This document shows positions 43,602 through 52,055 of a stretch of 64,000 nt of DNA, in pieces. This DNA is from Flexithrix dorotheae DSM 6795 (GTDB lineage: Bacteria; Bacteroidota; Bacteroidia; Cytophagales; Flammeovirgaceae): positions 573,788-637,787 of the forward strand of contig NZ_KB903431.1 of NCBI RefSeq assembly GCF_000379765.1, written 5' to 3'. The notes beneath the pieces are model-generated. The model saw only the letters and a program-made list of their open reading frames with translations, made no database searches and was not told where the DNA came from. The stretch's first letter is position 1. Each line of letters begins with the position of its first letter. Made by a program: the position numbers and the translations under genes.

Positions 43602-46600
43602 ATGGAAAAAAAATATAGATTGAAACTATTTACAATTTTTACTGCGTTTATTGCCTTTACCTTACCAGCTATAGTTTTTGGGCAATCTACATTCACTATG
43701 GACCCAAACCCGGCTTCAGATTGTGGTGGGTTAAGAGTTGAGTTTGAAAATACCACAGGATGTGCATTTACAACTGAGACATGGGATTTTGGTGATGGTT
43801 CAACTCCATTAACCAGAAACGTTACAAATGCTACAACTACTCCTATTCAAAGAATATTTAATGAAGGTGTTTTTTCTGTAACCTTGACCACTTCATGTGG
43901 TGGTGTTTCTACCACTCAAACAGTTACAGTAAGTTCTTCTCCCTCAGCTGTTATCGACCCCTTCACTTTAGTTGGAAATTGTGTGCCTCAATTTGTGTCT
44001 CTTAATGGGCGAAACAGTACTCATGGTTCTGCAGGAACATCAATCGTAGATTATTTATGGACTATTGAAAATATAGAAACAGGTACAAGAAGTGCATCTT
44101 TTGATGAGGTTTTTAACTTTACTTTTACTGATCCCGGAAGATACCGAATATCACTAAGAGTGACCGATGACAGTGGTTGCGAAAACCTTGGGTTTTATGA
44201 TGAAGTCATCACCCTAGGAGAAGGTTTCAACGCAGGCTTTTTACCAGACACTAGACAAGTTTCCTGTACTGCTCCTTTTGAAGTTAACTTTCAATATATT
44301 CTTGATCCGGGAAATTACACTATAATTTGGGATTTTGGGGATGGCAATACCTTGAGTACAACACTGGATGATACACAAGATCCATCTGCCATTCCCGTAA
44401 CCCATACATATGATGCATTAGGAAGTTATGATGTAACCATGCAGATCACCAATGAGGCTGGTTGTACCATTGTGGATACCAAACCTGCTCTGGTGGAAAT
44501 TGTAGATTTTGTTCCCGGATTTATTGTCAATAATGCTGCAGGATGTTCCCCGTTTACTGCTACATTTACCCCTGATTTTACCCAAGGCGACCAGACTTTG
44601 ACCTGGAATTTTGGAGATGGTACTACATTAACAGGACTTGCTTCTGACCCCGATATTTATTCTCCTGAGCATCTTTATGAAAATGTAGGTTTATATGATG
44701 TCACATTAACAGTGTCCGATGATCCAAATGGTTGTGATGGCACTATAACCGAAAATGATTTTATAGAGGTTTATCCAAATGCTATTGCAGATTTTTCTGT
44801 AAATAATGCATCAACATTCTGTGACCCCGCTAACGCAAATGTGCAATTTCTTAATTTGAGTTCGGCTGAGACAGAGACGGTAATTTGGGATTTGGGTGAT
44901 GGTAGCCCTTTGCTTACTATCAATAGAGGAGATGCTGATTTTAACCAGATAGATCACGATTATTCGGGTCCTGATAATACTTCCTATACTGTAAGTCTAA
45001 CCGCTATTAGTGCAAATGGGTGTGAATCCACGGTTGAATATGAAAACCTTGTTCAGGTGCAATCTACCGTGGTTGATTTTGGGGCAAGCTCAGCAAGTGG
45101 TTGTGCAGGAGATTTTTTTGTTACTTTATTTGACAATACTTCCTCTGCTGTGATTGCCTTTAATTATGAATGGGAAATCAGAAATAGTGCTACCAATGTA
45201 CTTGTAGAATCTGCCAGTGGGCCTGAGTTTTCGGAATTTTCCTTCCCTCTAACCATGTCTGGTGATTATGATGTCTCATTAACCATCACCAATTCCTGTG
45301 GGACTCAAACCCTTGAAAAAACTGAATTTTTACAGGTGGGAATAGCACCAGTTAGTGTAGATTTCACTCCAAGTGCTACACAAATTTGTAATCAGACAGA
45401 AGTTACTTTTACAAACGATTACCAGGGGGATACTACTGGAGTTACTTTTGGTTGGGATTTTCTGGGTGTGGATTCCGTTTTCAGTACTGATTTTGAAGGG
45501 ACTTATATTTATGATAACCAGGATCCGGGAATTATTACAGTTGCCCTATATGTGAATAGCAATGGATGTCTGGATACTGTTTATAAGGATATAGAAATAC
45601 TTGCCCCAAAAGCAGCGCTGGAATTCCATACCGATGAATGTGCTTTGGATACCATTTATTTGGTAGATCGTTCTGTTGGGGCATCTGTAGTCAACTGGAC
45701 TGTAACTGTTGGAGGAAGTAATATTCCAGTTTCAGGATCACCAAAACAAGTTCCCATATTTGTTCCGGCCGGAGCTACATGGGAGGCAAGAATTGAAGCC
45801 GTAAATGCTTCATCTCTTTGTACAGATGAATTTACAATTGGCGGTACTCAACCCAATTTTGGCATACCTAATTTCGATGCCCTTACGGCTATAAAGGGTA
45901 ATAACTGTTTTCCCACTGCAGTCCGATTTAATGATACAGGGGAATTGGAAGTGCCAGGTTCTACCATCACCAATTACCGTTGGGATTTTGGAAATGGGGA
46001 AATCAGCAATGAAGCAAGTCCTCAAATTGTTTATACCGAACCTGGATACTATTCTGTTTCGCTATCCATTACCACTGATTTAGGTTGTACATTCGATACC
46101 ACCTATTCGGATTTTGTGCAAATTACCGGGCCACAAATAAATTTTGAAGTTTGTGATGCAGGAACCTGTAAGGACAATGAAGTAAGTTTCAGGGATTTAA
46201 CCACTTCTATCAATCCCATCGCCAGTTGGGAATGGGATTTTGGAGATGGAGGAACTTCCACAGACCAAAATCCTTCTTATACCTATACCGATATTAATGC
46301 TCCACAAGATCGCTTTTACTGGGTAAAACTAACCGTAACCGATGATCAGGGCTGTTCAGCGATCGATTCGGTTAAAGTAAGACCTACTAAACCAGAAGGA
46401 GAGTTCGACATTGTACAGGAACCTGCTTGTGGAGGGGAAATGGTTTCCTTTCTTCATTTAGATTCCTTGTCTGTTGGGTTGAGACCATTAAATGCCCAAT
46501 GGGATTTTGATAATGGTACTTCAGCCCAAGGTTTGGAACCTACTTTGTTTTTTGAAGGCTCTTTGGATGGTATAACCTATGAAGTAACAGCTTTAATTTT

Positions 46601-49600
46601 TGACCTCAATAGTTGTCTAGACACGGTAGTAAAGACATTTACAGTATATAAGGACGAAATTAATCCGGAATTTACAGCTTCTCCTTTAAATGGAGCTTGT
46701 CCTCCCTTGGAGGTGACCTTTGAAAAAACACTTCCAGCATTGGTAGGACCAAATGCTGGTCCTGGCAGGGCAAATAGTATTTATGCCTATATATGGGATT
46801 TTGGTGATGGTGTTGTTTTGGCAGATAGTGCTGCTGGTGGTCCTCAGGATATGATTACATATACCTATAGAAACCCTGGAGAGTATTACCCATCCCTTAC
46901 TGTAATTGATGCAACTGGATGTGATTCCACCTATACTCTTCAACCAAATCCAATAGTTGTAGATGGACCAGAAGGAACATTCACAGCAACGGATACCATT
47001 GGTTACCCAGATTTGCTGGTAGAAACCCAGGTTGATGACCCTGTAGATGGCTTTACTTACATTTGGGATTTTGGAGAGGGAACACTTACCACAGGAATAG
47101 ATACGGTAAATACTTATACAATACCTGGTTCTTATACACTGGCCATGCAAATCGATGATGGGAGTTGTCAGTTTACAGCAGATGAAAAACAAATTTTAGT
47201 CTTACCCTGCCCATTTATTCAGGATTCCACTATCAACTGGTGTACCTCTCAAGGACCTCTAACAGTTGATGTTTTTGATTCTACTCATATTTTGCAATTG
47301 GGTACAATGAATTATGAGTGGAGAGATCTTTCAGACCCGGGAGCAGGAATTATTTCAGATGGTTCTTCCATTCAGGTTACTCCTGCTAACAATTTACCCG
47401 AAACAAGAACTTATAGTGTAAGGGTTTATGTAGACGATTTAACGCATGGTTCGAATTTAAATGATGATGTCAAATGCGATCAGACTGTAACCATAACTGT
47501 AAATTTTATCCCAAGTCCGGAAGCAGATTTTACTTATACTCCTGCATGTAATTCCTCAGCAGCCCCGCCTTCATTTTTAGTTAATTTTGCAGATATTTCA
47601 AATTATCCTGGGGGAAGTCCGGTAGATAGTTTGTTGTGGGATTTTGATAATGATAGTATTTACGCAGAAAGTATTAATAACCCAGGACCAACTGGTATTG
47701 ATGAGTTTGGCTCAGGAGGGATTTTCCCTGTTGGACTAATCGTTAAAAACCAGGATGGTTGTGCAGATACCATTCGAAAAAATATTTACATCCCAATGGC
47801 TGAGTTTACCTTCGAAAATGCCTGTGCCGGACAAGAAGTCGTTTTTAGTGATAGTTCAGCCTATGATCCTGCCAATCCGGGTACTACTTTTTCTTGGGTT
47901 TTTGGAGATGGGAATACAGCTGGAGGAACCGAGGCTGATTCAGTTGTAACAAATGTTTTTGATATTCCAGATGATTATAATGTACAGCTTACAGTAGAAA
48001 CTTTTCTACCAGATGGAACGCCTTGTGAGGTAACTATAACTAAAACAATTACCATTTCCCCATTACCAGAACCATTATTGCAGGTAATGCCAGCTTGTAC
48101 TGATCAGGCTACCATGCTTATTGGAAATGTTGATCCTTTGATTACCGAATGGCAATGGGATTTTGATAATGATGGAACGGTGGACACTACAACCACCACC
48201 AATTCAGTAACTTATAATTACCCTACAATAGGTGGACCCTTCGAATCTGCTTTAACAATAGTAACTGGGGATGGTTGTTCGGCAACAGAAGTATTTGGTC
48301 CAATCATCGTTACTTCAAGTCCTGAAGCCGCCTACGAATATGAAAATGCTTGTCTTGGGGAATCCATAAATTTTGAAAATAACTCAACAATTGCCTCTGG
48401 TAATATTGTAAGATCAGAATGGTATTTTACGAGTAACGAAGTACCTGATTTTGTTTTTGATGATACCAGAGATGTGAGTTTTGCTTATCAAGTTCCAAAT
48501 GTTTACAATGTAATGCTTAAGGTTTACAGCGATGGTCTTTGTGAAGACTCTGTGGTTCAAACGGTTGTAGTTTCTGAACCTCCAATAGCCAGGTTTGTGA
48601 GTCCAGATTCGGTTTGTGGTGGACAACCGGTTTCATTTTTAGATCAATCCTCTTCACCAGGAAGTGCTATTATTAGTTATTTATGGGATTTTGACAGTGA
48701 TGGCTTAATCGATGCTGAAGGAAACAATCCTTCTTATACTTTTCCAGTAACTGGTCAGTCCTTTGATGTAACGCTTAATGTGATTACGCTTGCTGGTTGT
48801 AGTGGTTCAATAACTCAACCTGTTTTTGTAAAAGACCCTCCGGTTATTGAAACTTCGGAAGATGAATATATTTGTGAAGGTGAGGAAGTTACTTTATCCG
48901 TTATAAACCCTCTTCCTGATGGTGTTTATGTGTGGGATAACAATGGTGGAGTTGGCCCAGAGGTTAAGGTAATGCCTTCTGTTTCTACATTATACACAGT
49001 CACTTACACAGATTCCCTGGGTTGTACTGCTGAGAGTTTCGTAAATATCAGTGTAGTCTCTTTTCCTGAATCGCTGCCAAATAACGATACCATAGTTTGT
49101 GATGTAGATCAATTTGTGCTAGATGCAACTATTCCTGGTGGTTTACCAGCTACCTATACCTGGTTACCAGGGGGAGAAACTTCTCCTACTATAATTGTAG
49201 AAGAATCAGGTGTTTACACCGTTACTGCAACTGTTGCCGGATTTGATGGCACGGCAAGGGAATGTACCATCACCAGAGATATTACAGTAGAATTTAATCC
49301 TGAACCAGATTTGGTCCCTGATGTTTCTGATGCCTGCTTCCAGAATGATGAGGTGGTTACCCTGGAAGTGCCTGCCTCTTACACTACTGTTGTCTGGACC
49401 TCTCCTGATTTACCAAACCCGGTGTTTGCCAGAAGTATTACGGTAGTTCAGGAAGGAATGTATTACGTTACTGCAAGTAATGAAACCTGTATTGTATCTG
49501 ATTCGGTGGAAGTTCAGGAGCTATGCGAACCAAGACTTTTTGTGCCTACGGCTTTTACCCCAAATGGAGATGGTACCAATGATGTTTTCAATGTGAAAGG

Positions 49601-49808
49601 TAAAAACTTTGCCCGATACGAACTGACAATATTTAACAGATGGGGAGAAATAATATTTAAAACCGAAGATAAGGATCAGGGTTGGGAAGGATATTACCTT
49701 GGAGAACTAATGCCGGCAGGAGTTTACCCATGGATGGTGAGGTATGAAAGCGAATTAACTCCCGGAGATCCTATTGTGAAATACGGAAGTGTAACCTTGA
49801 TAAGATAG
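43602..49808 (+). CDS. Giant PKD-repeat adhesin with T9SS type B (gliding-type) C-terminal domain
   Basis: This 2068-residue protein has a signal peptide (1-28, ending VFGQ) and about 14 or more PKD-like domains. Each is marked by a W-D-F-G-D-G variant, for example ETWDFGDGSTPL, IIWDFGDGNTLS, WEWDFGDGGTS, YIWDFGDGVVL, FSWVFGDGNTA and YLWDFDSDGLID. An Ig-like stretch and the C-terminal domain (about 1977-2068) follow, with FVPTAFTPNGDGTNDVFNV, LTIFNRWGEIIF and WEGYYLGELMPAGVYPWMV, the hallmark of gliding motility-associated C-terminal (T9SS type B) domains. It should be exported by the type IX system and act on the cell surface, perhaps as an adhesin. It is divergent from the PKD/SprF pair. 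Confidence 0.93.
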   Translation: MEKKYRLKLFTIFTAFIAFTLPAIVFGQSTFTMDPNPASDCGGLRVEFENTTGCAFTTETWDFGDGSTPLTRNVTNATTTPIQRIFNEGVFSVTLTTSCGGVSTTQTVTVSSSPSAVIDPFTLVGNCVPQFVSLNGRNSTHGSAGTSIVDYLWTIENIETGTRSASFDEVFNFTFTDPGRYRISLRVTDDSGCENLGFYDEVITLGEGFNAGFLPDTRQVSCTAPFEVNFQYILDPGNYTIIWDFGDGNTLSTTLDDTQDPSAIPVTHTYDALGSYDVTMQITNEAGCTIVDTKPALVEIVDFVPGFIVNNAAGCSPFTATFTPDFTQGDQTLTWNFGDGTTLTGLASDPDIYSPEHLYENVGLYDVTLTVSDDPNGCDGTITENDFIEVYPNAIADFSVNNASTFCDPANANVQFLNLSSAETETVIWDLGDGSPLLTINRGDADFNQIDHDYSGPDNTSYTVSLTAISANGCESTVEYENLVQVQSTVVDFGASSASGCAGDFFVTLFDNTSSAVIAFNYEWEIRNSATNVLVESASGPEFSEFSFPLTMSGDYDVSLTITNSCGTQTLEKTEFLQVGIAPVSVDFTPSATQICNQTEVTFTNDYQGDTTGVTFGWDFLGVDSVFSTDFEGTYIYDNQDPGIITVALYVNSNGCLDTVYKDIEILAPKAALEFHTDECALDTIYLVDRSVGASVVNWTVTVGGSNIPVSGSPKQVPIFVPAGATWEARIEAVNASSLCTDEFTIGGTQPNFGIPNFDALTAIKGNNCFPTAVRFNDTGELEVPGSTITNYRWDFGNGEISNEASPQIVYTEPGYYSVSLSITTDLGCTFDTTYSDFVQITGPQINFEVCDAGTCKDNEVSFRDLTTSINPIASWEWDFGDGGTSTDQNPSYTYTDINAPQDRFYWVKLTVTDDQGCSAIDSVKVRPTKPEGEFDIVQEPACGGEMVSFLHLDSLSVGLRPLNAQWDFDNGTSAQGLEPTLFFEGSLDGITYEVTALIFDLNSCLDTVVKTFTVYKDEINPEFTASPLNGACPPLEVTFEKTLPALVGPNAGPGRANSIYAYIWDFGDGVVLADSAAGGPQDMITYTYRNPGEYYPSLTVIDATGCDSTYTLQPNPIVVDGPEGTFTATDTIGYPDLLVETQVDDPVDGFTYIWDFGEGTLTTGIDTVNTYTIPGSYTLAMQIDDGSCQFTADEKQILVLPCPFIQDSTINWCTSQGPLTVDVFDSTHILQLGTMNYEWRDLSDPGAGIISDGSSIQVTPANNLPETRTYSVRVYVDDLTHGSNLNDDVKCDQTVTITVNFIPSPEADFTYTPACNSSAAPPSFLVNFADISNYPGGSPVDSLLWDFDNDSIYAESINNPGPTGIDEFGSGGIFPVGLIVKNQDGCADTIRKNIYIPMAEFTFENACAGQEVVFSDSSAYDPANPGTTFSWVFGDGNTAGGTEADSVVTNVFDIPDDYNVQLTVETFLPDGTPCEVTITKTITISPLPEPLLQVMPACTDQATMLIGNVDPLITEWQWDFDNDGTVDTTTTTNSVTYNYPTIGGPFESALTIVTGDGCSATEVFGPIIVTSSPEAAYEYENACLGESINFENNSTIASGNIVRSEWYFTSNEVPDFVFDDTRDVSFAYQVPNVYNVMLKVYSDGLCEDSVVQTVVVSEPPIARFVSPDSVCGGQPVSFLDQSSSPGSAIISYLWDFDSDGLIDAEGNNPSYTFPVTGQSFDVTLNVITLAGCSGSITQPVFVKDPPVIETSEDEYICEGEEVTLSVINPLPDGVYVWDNNGGVGPEVKVMPSVSTLYTVTYTDSLGCTAESFVNISVVSFPESLPNNDTIVCDVDQFVLDATIPGGLPATYTWLPGGETSPTIIVEESGVYTVTATVAGFDGTARECTITRDITVEFNPEPDLVPDVSDACFQNDEVVTLEVPASYTTVVWTSPDLPNPVFARSITVVQEGMYYVTASNETCIVSDSVEVQELCEPRLFVPTAFTPNGDGTNDVFNVKGKNFARYELTIFNRWGEIIFKTEDKDQGWEGYYLGELMPAGVYPWMVRYESELTPGDPIVKYGSVTLIR

Positions 49809-49893
49809 TCCCAGATATGATAAAAATAGATAAAGCAGATAAGTAAAATTGCTGTGGTCTTTTATCAATTTCATTCAAAAGGAAATGAAATAA

Positions 49894-49925
49894 AAAATCC
49901 TCATCATTAATTTGATGAGGATTTT
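49894..49925. terminator. Bidirectional intrinsic terminator
   Basis: The 13-bp perfect stem aaaatcctcatca (49894-49906) with tgatgaggatttt (49913-49925) and a 6-nt loop lies between the convergent adhesin and citrate synthase genes. Confidence 0.88.
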
Positions 49926-49953
49926 CTTAATAAAAGGAATTAATATGGAAAAA

Positions 49954-51228
49954 TTAGATATTTAATTTTCTCTCGTTTTCTCCTACATAAACCTGTCTTG
50001 GACGACCGATAGCTTGTCCTTCTTCTCTCATTTCTTTCCACTGAGCGATCCAGCCTGGAAGCCTTCCTAAAGCAAACATTACAGTAAACATATCAGTTGG
50101 AATACCGATTGCTCTGTAGATGATTCCGGAATAGAAATCTACGTTAGGGAATAATTTTCTTGATACGAAGTAATCATCCTTAAGTGCAACTTCTTCAAGT
50201 TTCTTGGCGATTTCCAGCGTTTCATCATGGATACCTAAGCTTTCTAAAACATCATCACAAGATTTTTTGATGATTCTGGCTCTTGGATCAAAGTTTTTAT
50301 AAACCCTGTGACCAAATCCCATTAATCGGAAAGGATCATTTTTATCCTTAGCTTTGGCGATGTATTTTTCTACATCTCCACCATCAGCTTTAATGTTTTC
50401 CAGCATTTCAATTACAGCCTGGTTAGCTCCTCCGTGTAATCTTCCCCAAAGTGCATTGATTCCCGCTGAAACCGAAGCGTATAAACTAGCCTGGGAAGAA
50501 CCAACTACTCTTACGGTAGCTGCTGAACAGTTTTGCTCATGGTCTGCATGGAGAATAAGAAGCTTGTTCATGGCAGCTGCTACTACCGGATTGATTTCGT
50601 AATCATCAGTTCTTAAAGCGAACATCATGTGAAGGAAATTCTCCACATAGTTCAATTTGTTTTTTGGGTAATTTAAAGGATGACCCATTTCATTTTTGTA
50701 CGACCATGCTGCAATTGTTGGCAGCTTAGCCAATAACCTGATGATGGTAGTATTTACACCTTCAGGAGAAGTGGTTGGGTCCAGTGATTCAGGATAAAAA
50801 GCTGTTAGTGATGTTACCAGTGAAGACAATACGCCCATAGGGTGAGCGGAAGTTGGGAAACCATCAAAGATTTTCCTCATGTCTTCATGTACAAGCGTGT
50901 GTAAAGTTATTTTTTCGGCAAAAGTTTTTGAAACTTCAGGAGTTGGATATTCTCCATAAATTAACAAATAAGCTACATCCAAAAACTGAGCTTTTTCACA
51001 AAGCTCTTCTATCGTATAGCCTCTGTGCCTCAATATTCCCTTTTCACCATCTAAAAAGGTAATTGCACTTTTTGTGGAACCTGTGTTTTTAAATCCTACA
51101 TCTAGTGTAATCAATCCTGACTGGCCTCTTAACTTGGAAATATCCACCGCCTTTTCGCCTTCAGTACCTTCAACTACCGGTAATTCATATACTTTTCCTT
51201 CAAAATGTAGTTCCGCTGATTTTGCCAT
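49954..51228 (-). CDS. gltA: Citrate synthase
   Basis: This TCA-cycle enzyme makes citrate from acetyl-CoA and oxaloacetate. The 424-residue protein matches the type II (hexameric, NADH-sensitive type) length. The catalytic residues are visible: His in LHADHEQNCSAATVR, His in LMGFGHRVYKNFDPRA, and Asp in FPNVDFYSGI. The region GRLHGGANQAVIEML is the conserved citrate synthase loop. The start MAKSAELHFEGK is typical of Bacteroidota GltA. It is transcribed alone; an 827-bp non-coding region lies upstream. Confidence 0.97.
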   Translation of the reverse strand: MAKSAELHFEGKVYELPVVEGTEGEKAVDISKLRGQSGLITLDVGFKNTGSTKSAITFLDGEKGILRHRGYTIEELCEKAQFLDVAYLLIYGEYPTPEVSKTFAEKITLHTLVHEDMRKIFDGFPTSAHPMGVLSSLVTSLTAFYPESLDPTTSPEGVNTTIIRLLAKLPTIAAWSYKNEMGHPLNYPKNKLNYVENFLHMMFALRTDDYEINPVVAAAMNKLLILHADHEQNCSAATVRVVGSSQASLYASVSAGINALWGRLHGGANQAVIEMLENIKADGGDVEKYIAKAKDKNDPFRLMGFGHRVYKNFDPRARIIKKSCDDVLESLGIHDETLEIAKKLEEVALKDDYFVSRKLFPNVDFYSGIIYRAIGIPTDMFTVMFALGRLPGWIAQWKEMREEGQAIGRPRQVYVGENERKLNI

Positions 51229-52055
51229 TTAATAAAATTATTTTAACTGTTAAATCTGTTTATGTAGCGAATATAAATATTGTCTTCGAAATAATGATTT
51301 AAATACCTGATAAAAGTTTGCCTATCGTGGTAAGAGAGGGCAAAATTTTAGTATTTATAATTATTATTTTCTTAACAAATAATTCATCACTTAGTTTTTC
51401 AAAATAAGCTATCAATTCTCTTTAAAACAAAAAAAATCAATCTTCTTTGTAACAATTCTTGTTTGGCGAAAATTCTCTGTTGGCAAAATTGTTTTTAATT
51501 TGGCATTCCGGGTTGTTATAAAGTAAAGGAACACCTGAAAAATTGGAGTTTTAGAAGATAATTCCATTGTAATAAATACTTGAGAAAGACATTCAATTCC
51601 TAATATAATTTACTTAATTTTCCATCACAAAAAGTTGGTGGAAATAGGGAAAGGGGAAATAAAAAATTGGTAGTGGATTATACTAAACAGACTGTAAAGT
51701 TTTTATATATACAATATTTTTTGTTTCAGAAATTGGAGAAATAATTTTGAGTTTAAATTTCAATTTCGGTTTTTTGATTTTTTTAAAACGGAATTTTTTA
51801 AAATACAGTTCTAATAAAATCTTTCAAATAAGTTCCGGATTGCCATATAAATATTCATCAATAGTGAAATAATTGAATGTTGATTTTTATTTATAACCCA
51901 ATTACATCTTAGTTTTAAATGCTGAATTATTTTGATTTGGTTTGAAGGGATTGAACAAATTTCAGTATTTGGATGTAAAAGACAGGAAATTTCTGTCATT
52001 GATATTTATATTTTTTTACGCACTTTTGTTGCGAACCACATAATCATTGTAAGTA
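51229..52055. other. Long AT-rich non-coding region between gltA and topA
   Basis: The 827 bp are very AT-rich and separate two divergent genes. Frames at 51811-51999 (minus) and 51932-52123 (plus, running into topA) have no recognisable features and are rejected. I see no tRNA, no clear promoter consensus and no terminator-like hairpin. It may hold promoters and leader sequences for gltA and topA, or a small RNA I cannot recognise. Confidence 0.5.

Noticed and set aside
46686-47192. Long antisense frame (168 codons) within the PKD adhesin gene
   Set aside because: It is a shadow of the biased codons of the PKD repeats; Cys/Ile/Tyr/Ser-rich composition is not protein-like.
43602-49808. Possible DNA-level tandem repeat array in the adhesin gene
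   Set aside because: The similarity between PKD units is at protein level and restricted to short motifs; DNA units are not near-identical, so no recent repeat or CRISPR-like array is present.
51811-51999. Small minus-strand frame upstream of topA
   Set aside because: No start context, no recognisable motifs, and composition expected from AT-rich DNA.
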